Of a DNA stretch of 64,000 bases, positions 11,046 through 21,347 are shown piece after piece. Numbering within the stretch: the stretch's first letter is position 1; every line of letters begins with the position of its first letter. The DNA lies in NCBI GenBank assembly GCA_022432975.1, contig CM039511.1, positions 24,123,653 to 24,187,652 on the forward strand. Reading direction: 5' to 3'. This stretch comes from Begonia masoniana. Its lineage: Eukaryota; Streptophyta; Magnoliopsida; Cucurbitales; Begoniaceae. A program made the translations under genes and the position numbers. Below the pieces are notes generated by a model. The model had not been told where the DNA came from. It did no database searches and was given only the letters and a program-made list of their open reading frames with translations.

Positions 11046-11576
11046 TCAAACAAACAACTCTGGATACTTGTCTAACATGTCCTGTCGTCGCTCCCACGTG
11101 GCTTCTTCAATGCCATGATTCTTCCATAAAACTTTGACTAACGGAATCTCTTTATTCCTCAGAGTCTTAACTACGGATTCCAATATCTGCACTGGTCTCT
11201 CTTCATAGATTAATGATGGTTCAATCTTAATATCCATTGGCTTAACAACTTGCATCAGATCTCGTATGCATTTCCTTAACATTGACATGTGAAAGACATT
11301 ATGAACTTTATCCAATGATGGAGGCAACTGCAGTCTGTAAGCTGTACTACCGATTCTAGCCAAAACAGGGAATGGTCCAATAAATCGTGGATTAAGCTTT
11401 CCCCTCCTGCCAAATCTTAGTACTCCTTTAAATGGTGAAACCTTCAGGAAAACCTCATCTCCAACAGCAAATTCAAGATCTCTCCTCCTTTGGTCTGCAT
11501 AACTTTTCTGTCGGCTTTGTGCAGTAATCATTCTCCTTTTAATATTGGCAATCTTCTCTGACATCTGCTGCAACAT
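11046..11576 (-). pseudogene. Integrase C-terminus with chromodomain-like tail (gypsy-1)
   Basis: 176 residues following the integrase core. The first half has the conserved C-terminal integrase region (KSYADQRRRDLEF, VGDEVFLKVSP, GPFPVLARIG, VHNVFHMSMLRK). The last 50 residues, with LVKVLWKNHGIEEATWER, match the chromodomain tail of plant chromoviruses, which tethers integration to certain chromatin. The open frame ends in the natural stop just before the polypurine tract. A TGA at 11622-11624 separates it from the core domain in the same frame, so it is a piece of a broken polyprotein. Confidence 0.88.
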
Positions 11577-11624
11577 CTCGGGACCTAGGAGTTTTGCTTC
11601 ACCGACCTCATCCCAATACAGAGG

Positions 11625-12419
11625 TCACCTACACTTCCTGCCATACAGTGCCTCATAAGGTGCCATGCCAATGGTAGACTGGTAGCTGTTGTTGTAGGAG
11701 AACTCAACCAGAGGTAAGTATCGACTCCAGGATGACTGGAAATCTAGTACACACGCCCTCAGCATGTCTTCAAGTATCTGAATAGTCCTTTCAGATTGAC
11801 CATCTGTCTGTGTGTGGAAGGCAGTACTAAATGTTAACTTTGTACCTAATGCGTCTTGTAAACTTTTCCAAAATCGGGAGGTAAACCTGGGGTCACGATC
11901 GGATACAATAGATACAGGGATTTCATGCAACCTAATAACTTCTTGTACATAAAGATCAGCCAGCTGGTCCATCGAGTAGGTTGTCCTTACTGGTAAGAAA
12001 TGGGCTGATTTCATCAATCTATCAATCACAACCCAAATACTATCATGTCCTTTAATTGTCTTAGGTAATCCTACAACGAAATCCATAGCTATGTGTTCCC
12101 ACTTCCACTCGGGAATAGGTAAAGGCTGAAGGGTACCCCCTGGACATTGGTGCTCGGCTTTAACCTGTTGGCAAACCAAACATGACTCTACATACTTAGC
12201 AACATCTCTCTTTAAGTTTGGCCACCAATAGAGTAACTTCAGGTCTCGATACATCTTGGTGCTGTCAGGATGTATAGAAAAGGGAGACGAGTGCGCCTCA
12301 GCCAAGATTATCTTACGTAATTCTTCATCATTAGGGACGTACCATCTATTTCTAAACCTCAGAATCCCATCCTTGGAAAGACTAAACTCAGAGGTGGTGT
12401 CCTTCGCTTTGTTCATCAT
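11625..12419 (-). pseudogene. Integrase zinc-binding and catalytic core (gypsy-1)
   Basis: 264 residues. The HHCC zinc finger uses His43, His50, Cys80 and Cys83. The catalytic triad is Asp113, Asp174 and Glu210, with 35 residues between the last two (D,D35E), so the active site looks intact. Integrase inserts the cDNA and makes the 5-bp target duplications seen around these elements. The frame is bounded by in-frame stops, TGA on the C-terminal side and TAG on the RNase H side, and is therefore not made as a normal polyprotein. Confidence 0.92.
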
Positions 12420-12531
12420 ACTATTATTCTCCTCAGAGTCCTTCTATTGTGCTTCTTTGATCTTTTCCAGAACCATCGGTTGAATGGTCAAATTTGTGAG
12501 CAAAGCTGACAACTCCGGAACTATTTCCAAC

Positions 12532-13363
12532 TCAAATTTCTGAACCTCCATCCTTAGAAGTATAGACATGGCTGACACCACGGGTTGCATTGTTGTTGAC
12601 ATTCTTCCTTAAAACATCGGCTACAGCATTAGCCTTGCCCGGATGATACTTGATTTCAAAGTCGTAATCCTTAACAAATTCCAACCAACGCCTCTGCCTC
12701 ATGTTCAATTTCTTTTGTGTAAAGAGGTACTTCAGACTTTTATGGTCAGAAAACACCTCGCACTGTTGCCCATACAAATAGTGTCTCCATATTTTCAAGG
12801 CAAAAACAACAGCGGCTAATTCTAAGTCATGGGTGGGATAGTTCTGTTCATAACTCTTTAACTGCCTAGAGGCATACGCTACAACTTTACCCTCTTGCAT
12901 CAAAACACAGCCCAAACCAACTTTAGATGCATCACAATATACGCTAAACTTTCCTTCATCGGTTGGGAGAGTCAATACTGGGGCTGTTGTTAACTTCACT
13001 TTCAATGCCTGGAAGCTATCCTCACAAGCTTCGGTCCAAGAATACTTATTGTCCTTCTTTGTCAAATTCGTCAGGGGCTTAGCTATCATAGAAAATCCTT
13101 TGATGAACTTTCTGTAATAGTCTGCCAATCCAAGGAAACTGCGGACTTCACTGGCATTCTTTGGTTGTGGCCAATCCTCTATTGCTCGAATTTTGGTCGG
13201 GTCCACTGATATGCCATTAGCAGAAACTACATGGCCAAGAAAATTAACCTTGTCCAACCAAAATTCACACTTGGATAATTTGGCATAGAGCTGGTGCTCC
13301 TTCAATGTTGTCAAAACTACTCTTAAATGCTCTGCATGGTCAGCTTCAGTCCGTGACTATATC
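12532..13363 (-). pseudogene. RT thumb and RNase H of gypsy-1
   Basis: In element sense the segment starts at the solo-LTR insertion point. It covers the end of reverse transcriptase ([28 protein letters not shown]) and the RNase H domain ([42 protein letters not shown]). RNase H degrades the RNA strand during cDNA synthesis. Just inside the insertion point the frame has TAG at 13357-13359, where related proteins carry Tyr after the catalytic FIDDILI. In the expected DALSRK-like motif the sequence reads DVLRKN. Confidence 0.9.
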
Positions 13364-13644
13364 TGTAACGCCCCGAGTTATCTGAACCCGGTTCGCTACT
13401 CATTACTTGATCATAACTAAGAAATTTCGAATAAATTTAAAACTTCATTCGACATTCAAAATTTGACATTTTCTAAACGTTCAAAACATTTGAAAACTTT
13501 GCAGCGGAAAATTATTTAAAACTACAATGGGGATTTAACTAGCTGTGAAAATATTGTTGGAAAGATTAATGGAAATGTTTAAAGTATTCGGTCAAGAGAA
13601 AATAAGGTTTTAAATGATGGACTACTCAAGGAATTACAAAAGTC

Positions 13645-14210
13645 GAATTCATCTGCCGACGACAAAGTCAACGGAAGGAAACGGAACGAGGTTCCTGCCG
13701 ATGACGTCACGAGTTGAACTCGTCTGCCGACGACTAGTCAACGGAAGGAGCAGAAGCAGAAAACCAAAGGCTTCTGCCGATGACGTCTACACAACTTCAC
13801 CCACAACTTCATCTGCCGATGAAATCATGGTAACTTCACACACCACTTCATCTGCCGATGAAGTTAACATAACTTCATCTGCCGATGAAGTCAGCGCAAT
13901 TTCATCTCTCAATAGACAAACACACGTCATCTTCCGATAACAACAATATGACTCCACGCCTTCCGATTCGCTAAACGACAAACGGGTTACTCTACACCTT
14001 CCGATTCGCTAAACGACAAACGGGTTTCTCCCTCTTCCGATGGAATGGACTACATCTGCCGACACGTGCTACTCACGTAACTCCTTAAAGCATCTACTGA
14101 TAGACTTTAAAATTTACATCTTCCGATGGCTTTTCTGAAGACATCTTCCGATAGAATTTAAAATTTACTCAACATCTACCAACAGATATCATCTGTCGAT
14201 AGAGAGCAAA
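13645..14210. repeat. CATCTGCCGATG motif cluster in solo LTR
   Basis: A dispersed, degenerate short-motif repeat: TCTGCCGATGAMGT, CATCTTCCGAT, CTACCAACAGA and GATTCGCTAAACGACAAAC, the last duplicated around 13960 and 14000. The same vocabulary occurs in gypsy-1, gypsy-4 and the SIRE-like LTR minisatellites. Confidence 0.75.
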
Positions 14211-14619
14211 ACAACAACTCTAATCGCTTCACTTGCAAATCCAGTAATAAACCAACAGAATACTAAATTCAGAGAAAGCTAAGAATACTTTTGAAAACTT
14301 CAAGTAACTCATTCTTGCTAAAACTAACCAGAGACAATCCAAACCTTTATGTCACTAGAAACTCATAAGTACTATCTTGAAATCCCAACAGAATATCGTT
14401 ATCAGAAAAGAAACTCAAAAGCAAATTCCAAAACATTAAAATTTCTACTGTCATGAAAGCTCAGTATAATAAATTTGAAATACTGTCAATTAATCTTTGT
14501 TAGTCAATGACACCAGTCAAACCGCCCCATCAGATGCCTGACCGTTGCACAGCCGTGCTCCACCAACCTCATCTACTCGGTTATGCTCTCAGGGAAATCA
14601 CCTGCTGTATCCTCAACAC

Positions 14620-15106
14620 CTACATCACAAAACTCATCTATTAGCCTAATGCTAAGCAAGTAAAGCATTAATGAAATGTATGCTGAAACATAAACCCTGA
14701 TTATGCAGTTTCTAATTTTCTCAACTCAGTTGTGCATCGTTCATAAACTGGTCTGATCCCTAAGTTCCCTTGGGAGTGGGATCGGTTCTCCCAATGTAAT
14801 AAATCCTCTACTCAGTTAAGGGGCGGATTACTTCCCTTAACAGCTAATACAGATCCCTTAATTCCCTTGGGAGTGGGATCGGTTCTCCCAATGTAATAAA
14901 TCCTCTACTCAGTTAAGGGGCGGATTACTTCCCTTAACAGCTACTCTGTTTCATTCAATTCATACTCATCATAACCTTGCACATAAATTCATTTTCGTAA
15001 TTCTTCAAAAACTTAATGCATGACATAAAGAAAAGAAACACTCAAACATGCATAAACCTACTATTTTGTGATGTAGGCCCGAAGGCTCACACATTACTTT
15101 ACTTAC
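14620..15106 (-). other. Conserved intron-2-like structured domain (solo LTR in gypsy-1)
   Basis: Element sense donor CCAG|GTAAGT, acceptor GATGTAG|GTGT. The arms CCTACATCACAAAA (14619-14632) and TTTTGTGATGTAGG (15064-15077) are perfectly complementary over 14 bp, the longest in the window. Hairpin 1 is TTAGC-CTAAT-GCTAA (14641-14655). Hairpin 2 is weaker: GCC-CGAA-GGC (15077-15086). Confidence 0.65.
14755..14944. repeat. 97-bp tandem duplication
   Basis: Two nearly identical units (14755-14851 and 14852-14944), each starting GATCCCTWA and containing GGGAGTGGGATCGGTTCTCC, inside the intron-2-like domain of the solo LTR. Confidence 0.9.
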
Positions 15107-15627
15107 CTGGCTCCTGGAAATCGCTCGGCTATATGCTACTCCAAAAATCTGCTCACCTAAAACCATTGACAGATTATGGATTAGATCTCCACTAAACTTT
15201 ATCTAACTACTGAAGTCTAAGGAAGCCAGTTTGGGGCTCTACTGATTAAGCGTTCCCGATACATCACTAAACCCCAAAACCCAAATCTCTCACCCGCAGC
15301 TTATCGAAGATACATACATTGCAATCCTTCAGCTACCCTAGCACTAGAACGGCAAGTAGTTGATTCAAAACTCACCTTGGTTGGGGAAAACCGGAGGAGA
15401 AATCGCCCAGAGGTAGTCTGCTTGAGCTGAGAGGTAAGAGTAATAAAACAGTGGCGGCTAAACCTCACTAAACCTTTCCTTAAATACCTTATCCACAATA
15501 TAAATTTGCAATTACCATCTTGCCCCTGCCTAGTCATTTACAACCTAATCAACATTTCACTAAATTTTAACCATAAAAATTATATACCACCGTTTAATAA
15601 CTTATTTTGATTTATTGAAACCGGGTG

Positions 15628-15870
15628 CTACAATATCAAGATATCATCTATGAATACAATGACAAATTTGTCCAAATACTCACGAATTACTCGATTCATT
15701 AAGTCCATAAAGGCTGCAGGTGCATTGGTCAGTCCAAACGACATGACCAAGAATTCATAGTGTCCATAACGGGTTCTGAAGGCTGTCTTTGGTATATCTC
15801 CTTCCTTAACCTTCAGTTGGTAATAGCCCGAACGTAAATCGACTTTTGAAAACACCTTAGCTCCTTGCAA
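15628..15870 (-). pseudogene. Reverse transcriptase palm (gypsy-1)
   Basis: 80 residues with [42 protein letters not shown] and the catalytic FIDDILI box, so the polymerase active-site aspartates are present. The domain is cut by the solo LTR, so the last few codons of the frame run into LTR sequence. Upstream a TAA at 15871-15873 replaces the residue expected after DLFD, consistent with a CAA-to-TAA change. Confidence 0.92.
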
Positions 15871-16182
15871 TTAGTCAAACAAATCGTCAATCCGAGGTAA
15901 GGGGTACTTATTCTTAATTGTCAACTTATTTAGCTCCCTATAGTCTATGCGCATTCTAAGGGAACCATCTTTCTTCTTAACGAATAAGACAGGTGCACCC
16001 CAAGGAGAGCTGCTAGGGCGTATAAATCCCTTATCAACTAATTCTTGTAATTGGACTTTTAATTTCTTCAACTCAATAGGTGCCATGCGGTATGGATTCT
16101 TAGATACAGGTGATGCTTCGGGATAGGTATCAATCACAAACTCTATTTCTCTATCAGGTGGTAATCCAGGCAAATCATCCAA
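15871..16182 (-). pseudogene. Protease-RT linker and RT fingers (gypsy-1)
   Basis: 103 residues beginning in the linker after protease ([14 protein letters not shown]) and running through the RT N-terminus ([51 protein letters not shown]). It lies in the same frame as gag-protease upstream and RT downstream but is separated from both by TAA stops (16219-16221 and 15871-15873). The first Met shown is not a natural start; this is part of one gag-pol polyprotein. Confidence 0.9.
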
Positions 16183-16218
16183 GAATGCCTTAGGGAACTC
16201 TCTGACTATGGGGATGTC

Positions 16219-17637
16219 TTATAACTCTATTTTATTCTTCTCCCGAACATCCATTATGGTAGCTAAGTAACTCTCACAACAATTTTTCAATAACCGATAA
16301 ATCTCTAGTGAGGATATGATTGGTATTTTACTTATCTTAGGGATAGCTTGGAAGGAATAATGATCACCGTTTGGGGGTCGAAAATCAACCATTCCAGATC
16401 TACAACTTATTGTGGCATAATGCCTGAATAACCAATCCATTCCTAATATCACCTCATATCCTTTCATGTCAATTACAATCAGTTCTACGTATAGTTTCTT
16501 ACTTCCTAAGGATACAATGTCACCTTTAACAATCTGCTCTGAATGTAGGGACTTCCCTGATGGTAACATAACGCTAAATGACTTTTCGGCTGGTAGGAGT
16601 TCTAAGTTGTGATTGCATACAAACAAGGTTAATATAAACGAGTGTGTGGCTCCCGTGTCTATAAGTGTGTAAGCCGTAAAACCACAGATCATAATGGTAC
16701 CTGTTATGACTGTGTGCGGCACCGTGTCCTCATCTTCCATCATAGAAAAAACTCTAGGTGCTATCCTTGCACGGTTCGGATCTGGCGGCATGGGGCAGTC
16801 TCTGACTATGTGTCCAACCTTATCACATCTGAAACAGCGGCCAGAACGCAACTTGCATTCGCCAGGGTGATTCTTCTGACAGATGGGGCATAAGGGTGCC
16901 AAAGGCCTCTTTCCCTTTCCTTGGTCATCATTCTGGTTGTATGGCCTCTTTACACCTTTCTGCTGCTGTGGTCCCCTGTTCTGCTGTGGCTGCCAGCCCT
17001 TGTTCGGTCGTGGTGGCTGTTGGACATCCTTGGTAGTCTTCTTTGTCTGATCACGCTGCTCATACACTGTTATTTCAGCCTCCTCCATTTCCAAGGCCTT
17101 AGCTGTGACCTCGGTATACGACACATTGTAGACACCAGCAATTTTCACTTTCATATACAAGCTTGGCTTCAGTCCTTGAACAAACTGATAGATCTTATCC
17201 TCCTCGTCTTCCACCAAACGAGATGCAAACCGAGATAAAGCCTCAAATCTACATATGTAATCCGTCACTGAACCAGTCTGTCGAAGGTTCATAAACTCCT
17301 TCTTATTGGCCCGAACAGTCCGGTTGAAATACTTGTCAAAGAAGGCCATCTTGAACCTTACCCAGGTCATAGCTTCTGCGTCAGTCGTGCTCTGGACCGA
17401 GTTCCACCAATGCCTCGCATCCAGTTCCAAGTGATAGACAGCACATGTGACTTTATCTCCTTCTTCCACCTTTGCATACTTGAACATGTCCTCCATCTTT
17501 TGAATCCATTCCTCAGCATAAATTGGATCTGAAACTTGACCATTGAAAGTCGGGGGTCGAAGTCGGTGAAAACGCTCATCCCCATGTTCTCGGGCAATAT
17601 TCGTACTCGAATTCCCTTGTTCTTCCCTGGCGGTCAT
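16219..17637 (-). pseudogene. Gag and aspartic protease of gypsy-1
   Basis: 472 residues. Residues about 25-195 are the capsid-like Gag domain (EEWIQKMEDMFKYAKVEE, RHWWNSV). A Gln/Pro/Lys-rich linker follows to about residue 245. The CCHC zinc knuckle uses Cys268, Cys271, His276 and Cys281, preceded by a second Cys/His cluster at 253-261. Protease has the intact DTGA catalytic motif at 327-330 and the GMDWL motif further on. The ATG at 17637 is a plausible natural start, about 110 nt past the leader intron-like acceptor. The frame ends at a premature TAA in the protease-RT linker; otherwise gag and protease look functional. Confidence 0.92.
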
Positions 17638-17746
17638 GAGCTACTCACTTGGCGGGATTGGCGAATACTAGCTCAGTCAGCTGAGCAATGGTGTGACTAT
17701 CCACATTGTCATCTCGCTGTTGACCTCTCCTCACATCTTGGGATTC

Positions 17747-17808
17747 CTAAACAATTAGTCATAAACACATCTTAACTTAATGACATTGCTAGAATCATAA
17801 ACACTTAC
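17747..17808 (-). other. Intron-like leader segment of gypsy-1
   Basis: 62 nt in element sense: CAACT|GTAAGTGTTT at the donor, a TGACTAAT branch-like motif, and TTGTTTAG|GAATCC at the acceptor. It lies between PBS and gag, matching 1368-1435 and 28181-28241. It is inferred as a short intron from conserved ends only. Confidence 0.5.
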
Positions 17809-17882
17809 AGTTGCTGGAGAGTGCTCATGTGACAGTCAGTGCTGGAAGGCAGTCTGCAGAATCGGTTTTAGAACCCGGTTTC

Positions 17883-17894
17883 GCTCTGATACCA
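17883..17894 (-). promoter_or_regulatory. Primer-binding site of gypsy-1
   Basis: Minus strand TGGTATCAGAGC, initiator-Met tRNA type, four bases from the LTR end at 17899. Confidence 0.93.
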
Positions 17895-17898
17895 TAAC

Positions 17899-20444
17899 TG
17901 TAACGACCCGGGGAGGATCGCCACGAAATTCGTGACTTGTCATAAAACTTTAATTCATATTTGAACTCTTTTCTCCTTCTCTGTTTTTTTTTTATATAAC
18001 AGTATACCTAACAGGCTTAAGGACTTCAACTTAACAGGTGGAAAATCAGTCCCTCGTACGTGACTTCTTCATGACATTATTTACTTAATCATTCACAGAC
18101 ATGAGCGACCATACACGGTCATAGATTCTATGACGAAATCGGGCGGTGGAGGATTGCCCTCAGGTCGCCCTACGTTATTCTACCCGAATTGCATGGGTCT
18201 GCATGCATCGGCCGATGAAGCGCATATTATCCGACCTATCACGTGCATATCATGTGACTCTCTCATCAACGTTCAGTAGAAAATATCTACCGATGAGCAC
18301 GTGCGTCTCTCGTGAACGTCTAAAATATCATCCGGTAGTGGACATCTACCGGTAGACACGTGCAGCTCTCGTGATCATTAAAACATCTACCGATAGACAT
18401 GTGAAATTCACAGTGTTCCTCTAAGACATCTTCCGATAGCTTACAAGCTCTATATCATCCGATCACTAAACACTCTACTTCTGTCGATCGCTAGACGACA
18501 AAATAGCACTTTCATCATCCGATGGCTAAACACTCTACATCTGCCGATCGCTAGACGACAAAATTTATACTTACATCATCCGAAGGCTAAACACTTTACA
18601 TCTGCCGATGAAGAAACATACTACATCTTTCGGTGACGTCATCCGGAAGACTCAATCGTTCGATTCCTATCATTTGACATCTGCCGATGACGTCAGCCGG
18701 ATGAATGCCTCATCCAGCTTCTATCTTACGGCAGTAAAACACTATAATCATCAAACAACCTCATCCAACAGAAAATACTACAACTCACCCAAATCTTAAC
18801 TTGGAAATTATAAACCCTATTGAGTAAAAACCATATCCCATTCAAGATACGCATAGCGGAAGGCTTAAGCAAAACAGACCATTCAATAATCCTTAAAATC
18901 GTTAACAGACTCTGAAGTCAAACCATTCAAATCCGAATCTCATTGTTATAAGAAAATTCTATTCTACTTAGTCATCTGTTTATCATAAACTTCTCTGACT
19001 TACTATGAGCATAACCAAGGAACTTAATCGCCTATCCAACCTTGCACTGTCACACCGGACATCCTCCGGCAACCAGCTTTAAACCTCATCTCTGGACGGA
19101 AATTCCTCACCTGCTAACTCTTCACCTACATCATAAGGTTTAACTATAAGCCTAATGCTTAGTAAGGAATGCAACAATAACATGAATGCATGAATGGATA
19201 ATTCGGAGAAATACATGGTCATTAGCCTTTTCATGTTCATAATCATCATCCATAGTCATGAATCATATTCATCATTCGTAATCATTGTTCATAATCATTG
19301 TTCATATTCATCATTTAAGTTGTGTGGAATGAGAGAGGATTTGTGCCGGTAAAGGGGGTTCGACAGTGATTTTGATCATGGTCCCTACTGCGGGTCGTAT
19401 ACATATGTCCTTCTTTGGACTGTGACATACGTCGAACCGCCCCCAACCCTCACTCAACCACGTTGCAGGGATTTTATCATCTTATCTTGTTCATGAGAAA
19501 ACATGCTTTTAAAACATTTTCATATGCATAAAATAGTCATGATGCATGTACTTGGAAATTCTTAAATCATCAAGCTGCAGAACAGAATACCATTCGACAT
19601 GAAGCCTTATCATTGAGCTAGTCATCGGCATAAACTTTAGACAGTAACACAAGGGGAACTTCTAATCATCATGTGAGTTTCTACCTAGCATCATTTGATG
19701 TAGGGTCCTAATGACCGAGAAACCTACACATTCACTTACCTGGTCTCCTTAGCACTTTGAGTGTCTTCCTCTTCAAACTTCTTCACCTAGAACATTTACA
19801 TTGCAGTAGTTAAAACAAAATCCTAATAGTTCTAATCTCAAGTTATCCTAAGATCTAATAGCTAAGAGTCATTCTCGAGTTCTTAGTTTAATACTCAATG
19901 TAACCCGAAATCCCAAAATCAAAACAGACGGATTCGATAAATGATAACTCTGGGTTGGTTGTTTTAAATGTCCAGAATCGATTCGGAATGACATTACCAA
20001 TCTCGGGTTTCAAAATGTTCTTATCAATACTCGGCCATTGAAGAATCCAAAACTTCAATACAGAGCTGAAAACAGAGCTCATAAACTAACAGATAGCCAT
20101 ATTTTCTAATGCATACCTCAGGCGCAGAGTAGTCGAGTGGTGGCGGAGTAAACCGGCCTTCGAGGAGAGTTTGCTGATAGCAGAGAGTAAGAACTTGCGA
20201 GAGAAGAAATCGTCGGAAAGGAAGGTGTCGGCTACCGTGGTTTAAATGAGTTTTGAATCCTTTCCTTTTTCTTTAAATACTGGCCTCAATCCTCCAATAT
20301 TACAACTTTGCCACTTAACCTAGTTTAGATCTACATGTAATTAATTAAGCTTGACATAAAATCATAAACTGTGAAGATTAAATATTTATGACTGTTAAAA
20401 CAATTAGGAAAAAAAATCACCTGGCCGTTATCTTGGGTGTTACA
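17899..20444 (-). repeat. 5' LTR of gypsy-1 (2546 bp)
   Basis: TG at 17899, CA at 20444. Near-identical to 8399-11004 except for scattered substitutions and one missing 61-bp unit. It contains the G-box cluster at 18240-18420 and the leader architecture, with intron 2 at 19739 to 19126 and the 45-nt exon at 19784 to 19740. Confidence 0.93.
19126..19739 (-). other. Conserved intron-2-like structured domain (gypsy-1 5' LTR)
   Basis: Same as the 3' LTR copy: arms at 19125-19133 and 19696-19704 (9 bp), hairpin 1 at 19147-19161, GTAAGT donor, and GATGTAG|GTGA acceptor with an upstream TACTAAG motif. Confidence 0.65.
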
Positions 20445-21235
20445 GTTCTTTTATTGAAAACCCTATATGCTTTACTAGTTAGAGAATAACCAAGAAAAAT
20501 TCCAAGATCAGATTTGAAATTGAATTTTCCTAAGTTATCCTTAGTATTAAGAATGAAGCATTTACTACCAAAGGCTCTAAAGTACTTAACAGAAGGGGTT
20601 TTGCCATTCCAAAGCTCATAGGGAGTTTTCTCAAGAATAGGTTTTATGGAGACCCGATTGAGTACATAGTAAGCTGTTGAAACAGCTTCAGCCCAGAAGT
20701 ACTTAGGAAGAGAATTCTCATTAAGCATAGTCCTAGCAAGCTCTTGGAGAGATCTATTCTTCCTCTCAACAACACCATTTTGCTGAGGGGTCCTAGGAGA
20801 GGAGAAGTTGAGCTCAATTCCATGTTTGAGACACAAGAGTTCAAATCTTTCATTTTCAAATTCTCCTCCATGATCACTACGAATAGCAATAATGGTGAGC
20901 TCCTTTTCATTTTGAACTCTTTTCCTATAGCTAGAAAAGATATCAAAAGTCTCATCCTTAGATTTCAGAAAATATACCCAAGTGAATCTAAAGAAGTCAT
21001 CTACAATAACAAAGGCATAGAGTTTGCCTCCTAAGCTGACTATATTGGAGGGACCGAAGAGGTCCATATGAAGGAGTTGGAGAGGCTTTGAAGTAGAAAT
21101 TGCATTATTAGATGCAAAGGAACTTTTGATCTGCTTTCTCATTTGGCAGGCTTCACAGACCTTATCCTTCTCAAAGGATATCTTAGGAATTCCTCTAACT
21201 AAATTCTCCTTAGTAATCTTAACTAAGGTATTCAT
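20417..21235 (-). pseudogene. Integrase of SIRE-like copia A, interrupted
   Basis: 272 residues. The zinc-finger end (VCEACQ), then the integrase core with Asp58, Asp121 and Glu157 (35 residues between the last two), so the D,D35E site is intact, then the copia GSKCFILN and GIFLGYS motifs. Integrase inserts element cDNA. The C-terminal nine residues (20417-20444) are gypsy-1 LTR sequence: gypsy-1 inserted here, removing RT and RNase H from the frame. Upstream, gypsy-2 separates this piece from protease. The closest relative in the window is copia B at 57854-59056. Confidence 0.9.
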
Positions 21236-21347
21236 CCCTATGTGACCTAATCTCCTATGCCAAGTCTAGCAGTCATTAGAAGAATTCACAGCAAAGCATT
21301 TTTCATCAGACACAACAATATCATCTAAGTCAATAATATAAATATTT
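21236..21347 (-). pseudogene. Pre-integrase zinc-finger remnant of copia A
   Basis: Continuation upstream of the integrase frame, matching the copia B segment with the HRRLGH-type motif. It contains a stop (TAG) in the pre-integrase domain and ends at the gypsy-2 insertion, TSD TATTT at 21343-21347. Confidence 0.7.

Larger units (their letters stand above)
13364..15632 (-). mobile_element. Gypsy solo LTR inside gypsy-1 reverse transcriptase (2269 bp)
   Basis: TG at 13364, CA at 15632, flanked by ATATC on both sides (13359-13363 and 15633-15637). It keeps the leader layout: donor at 15375, a 50-nt candidate exon (15156 to 15107) and intron 2 (15106 to 14620). A block of CATCTGCCGATGAAGT-type repeats lies at 13640-14210. 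It splits the RT gene right after the FIDDILI motif. Confidence 0.93.
8399..20444 (-). mobile_element. Full-length Ty3/gypsy chromovirus (gypsy-1), 12.0 kb
   Basis: Minus-strand element with LTRs 8399-11004 (3') and 17899-20444 (5'), TSD GTTCT at 8394-8398 and 20445-20449, PBS, gag, protease, RT, RNase H, integrase with a chromodomain-like tail, and a polypurine tract next to the 3' LTR (11005-11017). It inserted into copia A. The LTRs are very similar apart from a one-unit difference in a 61-bp repeat. Pol keeps one reading frame but is broken by in-frame stops and by a solo LTR inserted in the RT region, so the element is not autonomous. Confidence 0.95.
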
